DNA of 64,000 nt from Stenotrophomonas sp. NA06056 (GTDB taxonomy: Bacteria; Pseudomonadota; Gammaproteobacteria; Xanthomonadales; Xanthomonadaceae), in the NCBI RefSeq assembly GCF_013364355.1, contig NZ_CP054931.1, positions 2,852,001 to 2,916,000 on the forward strand. The letters are read 5' to 3'. The notes under the pieces are model-generated. The model made no database searches. It was not told the DNA's origin and worked only from the letters and a program-made list of their open reading frames with translations. A program made the position numbers and the translations under genes. This document shows positions 46,502 to 54,373 of this stretch, piece by piece; the first letter of the stretch is position 1, and each line of letters starts with the position of its first letter.

Positions 46502-48061
46502 TTACTTCACCGGGGTGAACAGCAGATCCTGGAAGTCGAAGCTGAAGTCGGTCAGGTCGGAGATCGGCTGCATGCGCACCTCGCGCACTTTTCCATCCGG
46601 GTCCAGGCTGAAATTCACGAACGCGTCGGCATTGAGCGAGCGATCGTCCCAGCGCACGATGAAGGTGTCGTGCTGCCAGTGTTCCAGGTGGCCGCTCAGT
46701 TGTGCCGTCCTTGCGAAGCGCAGCCGGAGGTCCTTGCCTTCCGCGCGGATGACCATGTCGCCATACCAGCGGTCGCGATAGGTCGCCGCATACCCGGCCA
46801 GCGGCAACGACGGCCTGCTGCCCTTGTCGCGCGCCGCCTGGTGCTTGGCCCATGCTTCGTCGGCCTTGTCCTGGCCCTTGGCCACGCCCTTCGCATAGGC
46901 ATCCACCCAGTCGTGCTTTTCACCGCCCAGGTAAGCATCAAGCACGCTCAGCGTGATCGCGTTGAACGCCGCACCCACTTCCTGGTTGGTCAGCACCACC
47001 ACGCCCAGCTTCTCGCCTGGCACCAAGGTCAGCCGCGAAACCATGCCCGGCCAGCCACCGGTGTGCCAGACCAGCTTCTGCCCGCGATAGTCGCTCAGGC
47101 TCCAGCCCTCGCCATAGCCGGCAAAGTTGGCCCGCGCCGGCGCCAGCTCCGGCACGCTCGGCGCCGGAATCGTCTGCGGCGTGATCATCTGCCACATCTG
47201 CTGCTGGCTCTTGGCAGTGAACAGCGGCGTGCCATCGGCCAGCTTGCCTTCGGCCAGCTGCACCTGCATCCAGCGCGCCATGTCGTGGGCGCTGGAATAG
47301 ATGCCACCGGCACCGGCGTTGTTCGACCAGGTCAACGGCGCAACGGTGCGCAGGTCCTTGAAATCGTATTTGGCGTGACCGACCGCAGCGTTGTCACCGG
47401 CCTTGAGGTGATCGGCGTTGTAACGCGTGCCGGCCATGCCGACCTTGTCGAAGATGCGCGTCTGCAGGAACTGCTGGTAGCTCATGCCCGAGACGTGCTC
47501 GATCACCTGCTGGGCGACTGCATACAGGATGTTGTCGTAGGCATAGCGCTCGCGGAAACCGCCTTTCAGCGGCACCTGGCCAAGGCGCTGCACGACTTCA
47601 GCATTGCTGTAGGAGGTGGTCGGCCAGAACAGCAGATCGCCCGCGCCCAGGCTCAGGCCACTGCGGTGCGAAAGCAGGTCGCGGATCGTCATCTGCCCGG
47701 TTACGAACGGATCGGACATGCGGAACGACGGCAGGTGATCGATCACCTTGTCGTCCATCTTCAGCTTGCCGTCCTCGGCCAGCAGGTTCAGCGAGGTGGC
47801 AGTGAAGGCCTTGGTGTTGGAGGCGATGGCGAACAGGGTATCGGCCTCGACCGGCGCCGGCTTGCCCAGTTCGCGCACGCCCCAGCCGCGTTCCAGCACC
47901 ACCTGCCCGTCCTTGACCACGGCCACGGCGATGCCGGGCACGTCGAACTGCGCGCGCACGCGTTCGACGGTCGCGTCCAGGTCCTGCAGCTGCTGCGGGG
48001 TCGCCGCATTGGCCATGGTCGTGCACGCAAGCAGCACGGCTCCTCCGATCCAGGTTTTCAT
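46502..48061 (-). CDS. Serine hydrolase, class C beta-lactamase/DD-peptidase-like
   Basis: A 519-residue exported enzyme (signal peptide MKTWIGGAVLLACTTMANA). The penicillin-binding fold motifs are SNTK (Ser81, Lys84), YDN in RYAYDNILYAVAQQ, and HTG in LVWHTGGWPGMVSRL. A C-terminal domain of about 130 residues (LPLAGYAATYRDRWYGDMVI) is DUF3471-like. It could be an esterase, peptidase or peptide hydrolase; antibiotic hydrolysis is not implied. The start at 48061 gives the signal peptide. It is divergent from the VOC gene. Confidence 0.87.
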   Translation of the reverse strand: MKTWIGGAVLLACTTMANAATPQQLQDLDATVERVRAQFDVPGIAVAVVKDGQVVLERGWGVRELGKPAPVEADTLFAIASNTKAFTATSLNLLAEDGKLKMDDKVIDHLPSFRMSDPFVTGQMTIRDLLSHRSGLSLGAGDLLFWPTTSYSNAEVVQRLGQVPLKGGFRERYAYDNILYAVAQQVIEHVSGMSYQQFLQTRIFDKVGMAGTRYNADHLKAGDNAAVGHAKYDFKDLRTVAPLTWSNNAGAGGIYSSAHDMARWMQVQLAEGKLADGTPLFTAKSQQQMWQMITPQTIPAPSVPELAPARANFAGYGEGWSLSDYRGQKLVWHTGGWPGMVSRLTLVPGEKLGVVVLTNQEVGAAFNAITLSVLDAYLGGEKHDWVDAYAKGVAKGQDKADEAWAKHQAARDKGSRPSLPLAGYAATYRDRWYGDMVIRAEGKDLRLRFARTAQLSGHLEHWQHDTFIVRWDDRSLNADAFVNFSLDPDGKVREVRMQPISDLTDFSFDFQDLLFTPVK

Positions 48062-48171
48062 CCAGCACCATCTCCGAACAGGGGTAGCGGCCATGTGCAG
48101 GCCGTCACCGGGGTTTCGCGCGATGGTAACGGCCCGGGGTGCAGCCTGCCCTGTGCCATAGGAGGGGTGTC

Positions 48172-48615
48172 ATGGGTGCAAACGGCCAGAGCAGCAACGG
48201 CTCCACCATCATTCCGTGCCTGCGCTACCGCGATGCGCTGGCCGCCATCGACTGGCTGCAGCGCGCGTTCGGCTTCCACGCGCAGGCCGTGTACGCCGAC
48301 GGCGATACCGTGCACCACGCACAGCTGGTGTTCGGCCAGGGCATGATCATGCTTGGATCTGCCAGCAACAGCGGCGAATGGGCCAAGCTGGCGGTGATGC
48401 CCGATGAAGTCGATGGCCGTCAGACCCAGAGCGCCTGCGTGATCGTCACCGATGTCGACGCCCACTACGCACGGGCCAAGGCCGCCGGCGCACGCATCGT
48501 CATCGATATCGCCGACCAGGCCTACGGTGGCCGTGGCTATGCCTGCGCCGACCCGGAAGGCTACCTGTGGTGGTTCGGCAGTTACGATCCGTGGCGAGCG
48601 GAACACACGCAATGA
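48172..48615 (+). CDS. VOC (glyoxalase/bleomycin-resistance fold) family protein
   Basis: A 147-residue protein of two beta-alpha-beta-beta-beta modules: TIIPCLRYRDALAAIDWLQR then AFGFHAQAVYADG, and ACVIVTDVDAHYARAKAAGA with GGRGYACADPEGYLWWFGSY. This is the PhnB-like subgroup. The substrate is unknown. ATG 48172 has a strong ribosome-binding site (AGGAGGGG, 48160-48167). Its stop overlaps the DUF72 start (ATGA). Confidence 0.88.
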   Translation: MGANGQSSNGSTIIPCLRYRDALAAIDWLQRAFGFHAQAVYADGDTVHHAQLVFGQGMIMLGSASNSGEWAKLAVMPDEVDGRQTQSACVIVTDVDAHYARAKAAGARIVIDIADQAYGGRGYACADPEGYLWWFGSYDPWRAEHTQ

Positions 48616-49436
48616 CGGCACGGTCAGCATCCGCACTGCCGGTGCGCTGCGGTATCGGCGGCTGGGTGTTCCCGCAATGGCGGGGTGGCGCCTTCTATCC
48701 GCCAGGGTTGATCCAGCGCGAAGAGCTGGCCTTCGCCAGTCGTGCGTTGCGCTGCATCGAGATCAACGGCACCTTCTACCGCACCCCGACAGCGGCCCAG
48801 TGTTCGCAATGGGCAGCGCAGACGCCGACGGGTTTCCGCTTCTCGATGAAAGCGCCGCGCCATCTGGTGCAGCGCCGCGACCTGTCCGCCACGATCGAGG
48901 CTGCGGGTTCGTTCCTGGAAGCGGCCGTCGCGCTGGGCGACAGGCTCGGCCCGTTGCTCTGGCAGTTCGACCCGCGGCACCCGGCCGATGCCGAAGCGCT
49001 GGACGCTTTCATGGCACAGCTGCCACGGCAGCGGGATGGAATGGCGTTGCAGCATGCGCTGGAGGTGCGCAACGCCAGCATGCATGGGCCGGAACTGGTC
49101 GAAGCAGCGCGCCGGCATGGGGTGGCCCTGGTGATCGAAGACAGCGACGAATCACCGTTGTACGGCGACATCACCGCTGGTTTTGTCTATGCACGGATCA
49201 AGCGCAGCCAGGCCAGACTGGCGGAAGGTCTTCCCCTGTCGATGCAGCAGCGCTGGACCGGCCGCGCGCGGTGCTGGTCGCGCGGCGAGGCGGTGGACGA
49301 CCTGCCCTGCCTGGCCCCACCGGCCGTTGCCGCACCGCGCGAGGTCTACCTGCTGTGCATCGGCGCCGGCAAGGCGCGCAACCCGGCTGCGGCGATGGCG
49401 CTGCAACGGCTCATCGACGGCGCCAGCCATCCATAG
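48612..49436 (+). CDS. DUF72 domain protein (YecE-like)
   Basis: A 274-residue TIM-barrel-like protein of the DUF72/YecE family: RCGIGGWVFPQWRGGAFYPP, CIEINGTFYRTPTAAQCSQW, FSMKAPRHLVQRRDL, GPLLWQFDPR. A nuclease-like fold has been suggested for the family, but the role is unknown. It is coupled to the VOC gene by a 4-bp overlap. Its last 26 bp overlap the end of the convergent Pr6Pr gene. Confidence 0.88.
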   Translation: MTARSASALPVRCGIGGWVFPQWRGGAFYPPGLIQREELAFASRALRCIEINGTFYRTPTAAQCSQWAAQTPTGFRFSMKAPRHLVQRRDLSATIEAAGSFLEAAVALGDRLGPLLWQFDPRHPADAEALDAFMAQLPRQRDGMALQHALEVRNASMHGPELVEAARRHGVALVIEDSDESPLYGDITAGFVYARIKRSQARLAEGLPLSMQQRWTGRARCWSRGEAVDDLPCLAPPAVAAPREVYLLCIGAGKARNPAAAMALQRLIDGASHP

Positions 49437-50028
49437 CCCACAGCAGGGTCCAGCCCAGCACGAACACCCCGCCGACGCGCAGTACGTTCAGGCCGAATGC
49501 GCGCGCTCCGATCTGCTGCACGTCCAGGAACGGATACGGTGCGCTGCCCAGCCAGGACGTCGTCAGCATGGCCCACGCCAGGTAGCCCAGCGGCACCAGC
49601 AGGACCGCGCCCAGCGCGTGCCAGCGCAAGCCGCCGTGGGGCAGCAGCCCGGTCCAGCCGGCCAAGTACAGCAGCGGAACCACGTAGTGCAGGCCGACAT
49701 CGGCCCACCATTGCAGGCCCGTTGGCTGCCACAGCCCCTGCAACGCCAGCAGATAGATCATGCCGGTGACGCCGATGCATAGTGCCAGGGTGGCGGCCAC
49801 GGTCGGCCGAAGTGCGCGGCCGCTGCACAGCCAAGCACAGCCCAGGCAGACGGCCAGATTGCTGAGGATGGTGAAGTAGCTGAAGAAGCGCAGGCTCGCC
49901 ACGCCGAGGCTCAGGCTGGCGCCCACATCGCGCATCAGCAGGGCAAACTGCAGCAGCAGTGACGCGGCCGCGGCCAACGCGGTCAACAGCGCCCAGCCGC
50001 GCAGCAGGAAAAAACGGGCAGCAGGCAT
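49411..50028 (-). CDS. Pr6Pr family membrane protein
   Basis: A 205-residue protein with six hydrophobic helices. The segment FFSYFTILSNLAVCLGCAW, the WADVGLHYVVPLLYLAGW region with a conserved His, and the LVPLGYLAWAMLTTSWLG and PYPFLDV segments match the Pr6Pr (FAR-17a/AIG1-like) membrane family, of unknown bacterial function. The start at 50028 (MPAARFFLLRGWA) precedes the first helix. It is divergent from the EamA gene at 50106. Confidence 0.78.
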   Translation of the reverse strand: MPAARFFLLRGWALLTALAAAASLLLQFALLMRDVGASLSLGVASLRFFSYFTILSNLAVCLGCAWLCSGRALRPTVAATLALCIGVTGMIYLLALQGLWQPTGLQWWADVGLHYVVPLLYLAGWTGLLPHGGLRWHALGAVLLVPLGYLAWAMLTTSWLGSAPYPFLDVQQIGARAFGLNVLRVGGVFVLGWTLLWAMDGWRRR

Positions 50029-50105
50029 GCACGGTTCCCCCAAGATAACGCCGCGAGCATGCCACAGGCATCGCCCGCCGATGCGCCTTGCCTCACAATA
50101 CGCCG

Positions 50106-51053
50106 ATGAGCACACCCGACACCCGCAAAGCGCTGTGGCAGATCCACTTCTGTGTCCTGCTGTGGGGCGTCACCGCCATCCTCGGCAAGTTGATCACCCT
50201 GCCTGCGCTGCCGCTGGTGTGGTGGCGGATGCTGCTGGTGGTGGCGATGCTGGCGCTGCTGCCGCGGGTCTGGCGCGGGCTGCGCACGTTGCCGCTACGG
50301 CTGGTCGCCGGCTATGCCGGCATCGGCGCGCTGGTCGCGCTGCACTGGCTGACGTTCTATGGCGCGGTGAAGCTGGCCAATGCCTCGGTTGCCGCGACCT
50401 GCATCGCCCTGGCACCGGTGTTCACTTCAATCATCGAACCGTGGGTGGCCAAACGCCCGTTCCAGATGCGCGAGCTGGCCTTCGGCCTGGCCGTGCTACC
50501 CGGTGTGGCACTGGTGGTGGGCGGTGTGCCCGACGGCATGCGCATGGGCGTGTTGATCGGCGCGCTCTCGGCCCTGCTGGTGGCAGTGTTCGGCTCGCTC
50601 AACAAGCGCATGGTCAGCCATGCCGATCCGCTGACGGTCACCGCGCTGGAGCTGGGCGCCGGTACGATCACCCTGACCCTGTTGGCACCGCTGATGCCGT
50701 ACCTGCTGCCGGCGCTGGCCAGCCCGTTGTGGATCGTTCCCGACCTGCACGACGGCATCCTGCTGCTGGTGCTGGCCGGTGTATGCACGCTGCTGCCGTT
50801 CGCCCTGGCCCTGGTCGCACTGCGCCACCTCAGCGCCTACACCGTGCAGCTGGTCACCAACCTGGAACCGGTCTACGCCGTGGTGCTGGCCGTGGTACTG
50901 CTGCGCGAACAACATGAAGTCACCCCATGGTTCTACCTTGGCGTGGCGATCATTGTCGGTGCCGTGTTCCTGCATCCGCTGCTCAACCGCCGCACGCGCG
51001 TGCAGCATCCGGAAATCCTCGGCACATCCGAAGCGCGCAACATCGCTGATTGA
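50106..51053 (+). CDS. EamA/DMT family transporter
   Basis: A 315-residue ten-helix membrane protein with two EamA halves: IHFCVLLWGVTAILGKLITL, LHWLTFYGAVKLANASVAAT and the second-half LRHLSAYTVQLVTNLEPVYA plus VVLREQ-like VVLLREQHEVTPWFY. It is not closely similar to the EamA protein at 36041-36913. Export of a metabolite is inferred; the substrate is unknown. ATG 50106 is chosen. Confidence 0.9.
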   Translation: MSTPDTRKALWQIHFCVLLWGVTAILGKLITLPALPLVWWRMLLVVAMLALLPRVWRGLRTLPLRLVAGYAGIGALVALHWLTFYGAVKLANASVAATCIALAPVFTSIIEPWVAKRPFQMRELAFGLAVLPGVALVVGGVPDGMRMGVLIGALSALLVAVFGSLNKRMVSHADPLTVTALELGAGTITLTLLAPLMPYLLPALASPLWIVPDLHDGILLLVLAGVCTLLPFALALVALRHLSAYTVQLVTNLEPVYAVVLAVVLLREQHEVTPWFYLGVAIIVGAVFLHPLLNRRTRVQHPEILGTSEARNIAD

Positions 51054-51057
51054 GGGC

Positions 51058-51080
51058 GCCCACGCACCGCGTGGATCTAC
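51058..51080 (-). repeat. Degenerate SMAG REP unit
   Basis: CCACGC-ACC-GCGTGG-AT followed by CTAC, between two convergent genes. Confidence 0.65.
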
Positions 51081-51092
51081 CCGGCACTGGCC

Positions 51093-52253
51093 TCAGCGTT
51101 GCGGCCAGTGCCAGGCCGGCACGTCCAGCAGGCCCTGCCCGCTCAGCAGCGTGCGCCCGTGCTCCTTGAACAGGTGCATGGAATGGCAATGCGACGCCTG
51201 CTCCAGTGCGGCGATCAAGCGCGTGGCATGTGATACGACCCAGACCTGGCTGCGCGCACTAGCGGCGATGATCAGACGTGCCAGCGCCGGAAGGAGATCC
51301 GGATGCAGGCTGGTCTCCGGCTCATTGAGCACCAGCAGCGGCGGCGGCCGAGGCGTGTGCAGCGCCGCTGCCAGCAACAGGAAGCGCAACGTGCCGTCGG
51401 ACAGTTCAGCCATCGACAGTGGCCGCAGCAGGCCGGGCTGGTGGAAGCGCAGCGCGAGGCGGCCATCCAGCGCCTCGAAGCTGACCGTCGCGCCCGGGAA
51501 TGCATCTTCAACACTGTGTGCCAGCGCCTGCGGATCGCCGATTTCCTGGATCGTCACCCAGGCGGCGGCGAGGTCACGGCCGTCGTGATGCAGCACCGGC
51601 GTGCGGGTCGCCATCGCCGGTTGTCGCGCCGGGGCGTCGGCATCGCTGCGGAAGTGGTCGTAGAAGCGCCAACGGCGGATGTACTCGCGCAATGTGATGG
51701 CTTCCGGCATGCGCTGCGGATCGCCCACCTGGGTGAACAGGCTGTCGAACAGTGAAAGGCGGTCGTCCACCAGGTCCCAGCCACGCGCGTGCCGCTGCCG
51801 CACCAGCGCGCCGCGACGGTCGACCAGCAGATTGGCGCTGCGCAGGAACGGGCCTGCCCAGATCGCTTCGGCCTTGATCAGCGGGTCCAGCGCGAAGGCC
51901 GATCGACTCGGCGGCGGATAGCCGAGGTCGATGGCGTAGCCGAATTCATCGGTTGCGAAGCCCAGCTTGAGCCCTACCGATTCCTGCCGTGGCCCGCCCT
52001 GCAACGGAATCTCGCCGGCCAGCACCCTGCGGTCGATCTTTTCCGGACCCGCCCAGAGTGCCGAACCCAATCCGCCCTCGCGGGCGAGTACCGCCGCGAC
52101 GCCTCCTTGCGCGGTTTCCGCCAGCAGGCGCAGCGCGCGGTACAGGCTGGATTTACCACTGCCGTTGTCGCCGGTGACGACGTTGAGGCGCTGCATCGGC
52201 AGCACCAGCCCGTGCAGTGATCGGTAATTGGCGATGGCCAGGGTCTGCAGCAT
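51093..52253 (-). CDS. AAA family ATPase (SMC/RecF-like P-loop)
   Basis: A 386-residue ATPase: LQTLAIANYRSLHGLVLPMQ then the P-loop VVTGDNGSGKSSLYRALRLL at the N-terminus, a signature-like LSMAELSDGTLRFLLLAAAL, Walker B PLLVLNEPETSLHPDLLPAL, and the switch His in VWVVSHATRLIAALEQ. No TOPRIM or HNH nuclease domain is attached, and no partner gene is adjacent. It may be a DNA- or defence-related ATPase; the role is unknown. The start at 52253 is set by the conserved N-terminal strand. Confidence 0.85.
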   Translation of the reverse strand: MLQTLAIANYRSLHGLVLPMQRLNVVTGDNGSGKSSLYRALRLLAETAQGGVAAVLAREGGLGSALWAGPEKIDRRVLAGEIPLQGGPRQESVGLKLGFATDEFGYAIDLGYPPPSRSAFALDPLIKAEAIWAGPFLRSANLLVDRRGALVRQRHARGWDLVDDRLSLFDSLFTQVGDPQRMPEAITLREYIRRWRFYDHFRSDADAPARQPAMATRTPVLHHDGRDLAAAWVTIQEIGDPQALAHSVEDAFPGATVSFEALDGRLALRFHQPGLLRPLSMAELSDGTLRFLLLAAALHTPRPPPLLVLNEPETSLHPDLLPALARLIIAASARSQVWVVSHATRLIAALEQASHCHSMHLFKEHGRTLLSGQGLLDVPAWHWPQR

Positions 52254-52333
52254 GGTCGACGTCCTTGCAGTGAGACGTTGAGGGTGCCGTGCGGGCATCG
52301 CAATGGCTGCGACTGCACGGAACGTGCCGAGCC

Positions 52334-52413
52334 ATCCACGCATGGCGTGGATCTACGGGTGCATCCACGCATGGTGTGGATTACGGGTGCGTCCAGGCTT
52401 GGCGTGGATCCAC
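52334..52413 (-). repeat. Array of three SMAG-type units, progressively decayed
   Basis: Unit 1 is ATCCACGC-ATG-GCGTGGAT with CTAC (52334-52356). Unit 2 is ATCCACGC-ATG-GTGTGGAT with TTAC (52363-52384). Unit 3 is GTCCAGGC-TTG-GCGTGGAT with the tail CCACC (52391-52413). Confidence 0.75.
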
Positions 52414-52430
52414 CGCAGCCGCCCCGGTGG

Positions 52431-53501
52431 TCAGGGCGCCACTTCCACCCGGTTGCGGCCGGCGCCCTTGGCCCGGTACAGCGCAGCATCGGCACGGGCC
52501 AGGGTCTGCTCGGAGGTTTCATCGGGCCGGTGCTGCGCCACGCCGATGCTGATCGTCACCGGGAAGCCCAGCGGCAGGTTGGCCACCGCCACGCGCAGGA
52601 ACTCGCATTGCAACTCGGCGGTGCGCAGGTCCACGTCCGGCATCAGTGCAACGAATTCCTCACCGCCGTAGCGTGCGGCCATGCCGCGCCCTGCGAAATG
52701 CGAGCGCAGCAGCACACCCAGTTCGGCCAGCACCCGGTCACCGGTCGCATGGCCCTGGAAATCATTGATGTGCTTGAAATGGTCGATGTCCACCAATGCC
52801 ACGCAGGCCTGCCGTGCCTGGCCATCGGCGGCAACCACGGCTTCACCCAGCGCAGCTGCCAGCGCCCGCCGGTTGGGCAGGCCGGTCAGCGCATCGGTCC
52901 GGCTCTGTTCGGCCAGGTCGGCATTCTGTGCCAGCAGCACGTCGTGGTAGTCCGACAGCAGCCGCTCGTAGTCGTCACGCTCAAGCATGTGCTTCTGGAT
53001 GTCCAGCGCGAAGCGGCGAAGCTCCATCACCAGCATCACCTGCCGCGACAGCGCGGCCAGCGCCTCGGCCTTGTCGCTTGCCAGGTGCTGCGGGCGCGCG
53101 TCGAACACGCACAGCGTGCCCAACGGCAGGCCGTCACTGCTGATCAGCGGGGCGCCGGCATAGAAGCGTACGTGCGGGTCGCCGGTCACCACCGGGTTGT
53201 CGTGGAAGCGCACGTCCTGCAGCGCGTCCTCGACCACCATGATCTCCTGCGGTTGCAGGATGGCATGACCGCACATCGATTCACTGCGCAGGTTCTCGGC
53301 CGCATCGATGCCCTGTATCGACTTGAACCACTGCCGCTCGACGTCGATCAGGGTCACGGCCGCCATCGTCGTGCCACAGACCGCCTTGGCGATGGCCACC
53401 AGATCATCGAAAGAGCGCTCGCGTTCGGAATCGAGGATCCGGTAGCGATACAGCGCCTCCAGTCGCAGCGCTTCGTTGGCAGGCTTGTCGGGCTTGATCA
53501 T
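52431..53501 (-). CDS. GAF domain diguanylate cyclase (GAF-GGDEF)
   Basis: A 356-residue soluble protein. A GAF domain at about residues 20-160 contains FDDLVAIAKAVCGTTMAAVT, LIDVERQWFKSIQGID and FYAGAPLISSDGLPLGTLCV. A short coiled coil follows (LERDDYERLLSDYHDVLLAQ). The GGDEF domain carries DALTGLPNRRALAAAL, LVDIDHFKHINDFQGH and the active-site [13 protein letters not shown]. c-di-GMP synthesis under control of an unknown GAF ligand is inferred. It is the first of three c-di-GMP genes between 52.4 and 59.2 kb. Confidence 0.93.
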   Translation of the reverse strand: MIKPDKPANEALRLEALYRYRILDSERERSFDDLVAIAKAVCGTTMAAVTLIDVERQWFKSIQGIDAAENLRSESMCGHAILQPQEIMVVEDALQDVRFHDNPVVTGDPHVRFYAGAPLISSDGLPLGTLCVFDARPQHLASDKAEALAALSRQVMLVMELRRFALDIQKHMLERDDYERLLSDYHDVLLAQNADLAEQSRTDALTGLPNRRALAAALGEAVVAADGQARQACVALVDIDHFKHINDFQGHATGDRVLAELGVLLRSHFAGRGMAARYGGEEFVALMPDVDLRTAELQCEFLRVAVANLPLGFPVTISIGVAQHRPDETSEQTLARADAALYRAKGAGRNRVEVAP

Positions 53502-53543
53502 GCAGCGTCACGTTCCGGCAGGTCGCCGCAAAGTCTAGCCGAT

Positions 53544-53607
53544 GTAGAGCCGCGCCCATGCTCGGCTGCACCCGGGCCACGGCAGCCGAGCATGGGCTCG
53601 GCTCTAC
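53544..53607. repeat. Inverted pair of SMAG units forming a large palindrome
   Basis: GTAGAGCC...CATGCTCGGCTGC (from 53544) and its near reverse complement GCAGCCGAGCATGGGCTCGG ending CTCTAC at 53607. The centre is CACCCGGGCCACG. It could fold into one long hairpin between two minus-strand genes. Confidence 0.8.
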
Positions 53608-53616
53608 AGACGTCGT

Positions 53617-54339
53617 TTACCAGTCCTGCTGCTGCGGCAACAGGCCGTGCAGCTCCTGCTCGGTCAGGTTGCGCCACTGGCCGGGCTTCAGCGCACCGAT
53701 CTTGATGTTGTCGATGCGCACGCGGCGCAGCTGGGTCACGCGGTAGCCGAACTCGGCCGACATCAGCCGGATCTGCCGGTTCAGGCCCTGCTGCAGGGTG
53801 ATGCGGAAACCGAACTTGGCGATCCGTGAGGTCTTGCACGGCAGGGTCATCTGGTCATGGATGCGCACGCCGCGGGCCATGCCGCGCAGGAATTCGTCGG
53901 TGACCGGCTTGTTCACCGCCACCAGGTACTCCTTCTGGTGGCCGTTTTCGGCGCGCAGGATCTGATTGACGATGTCGCCGTTGCTGGTCATCAGGATCAG
54001 GCCTTCCGACTCTTTATCGAGGCGGCCGATCGGGAAGATGCGCTGTTCGTGGCCGACGAAGTCGACGATGTTGCCCTTCACCGTGCTTTCGGTGGTGCAG
54101 GTCACGCCCACCGGCTTGTTCAGCACGATGTACACGTGGCGGCGGGCACCCGGCTTGCGGGCAGTCCGCACGCGCAACGGCTGGCCGTCGACCAGCACCT
54201 TGTCCTCCTCGCCGACCACCGCGCCGGTGCCGGCGGCATGGCCATTGACGGTGACCCGGCGGGCGGCGATCAGGCGATCGGCCTCCCGGCGGGAGCAGAA
54301 GCCGGTGTCGGCGATGTATTTGTTGAGTCGGCTGGTCAT
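53617..54339 (-). CDS. rluF: 23S rRNA pseudouridine synthase, RluF type
   Basis: A 240-residue RsuA-family enzyme. The N-terminal S4 domain is LNKYIADTGFCSRREADRLI. The catalytic domain has YIVLNKPVGVTCTTE, the catalytic Asp in FPIGRLDKESEGLILMT, and QGLNRQIRLMSAEFGYRVTQ, which match RluF, the enzyme that modifies U2604. RluB/RluE are alternatives. The start at 54339 (MTSRLNKYIAD) fits; an in-frame ATG at 54357 is possible. The 7TM-GGDEF gene ends upstream, 34 bp away. Confidence 0.87.
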   Translation of the reverse strand: MTSRLNKYIADTGFCSRREADRLIAARRVTVNGHAAGTGAVVGEEDKVLVDGQPLRVRTARKPGARRHVYIVLNKPVGVTCTTESTVKGNIVDFVGHEQRIFPIGRLDKESEGLILMTSNGDIVNQILRAENGHQKEYLVAVNKPVTDEFLRGMARGVRIHDQMTLPCKTSRIAKFGFRITLQQGLNRQIRLMSAEFGYRVTQLRRVRIDNIKIGALKPGQWRNLTEQELHGLLPQQQDW

Positions 54340-54373
54340 CGCCCCATTATCCGGCATCACCGCCCTTCCCGCC

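Noticed and set aside
46502..48061. Antibiotic-resistance beta-lactamase
   Set aside because: It has SxxK, YxN and HxG motifs but the overall size and C-terminal DUF3471-like domain fit general serine hydrolases; resistance cannot be inferred.
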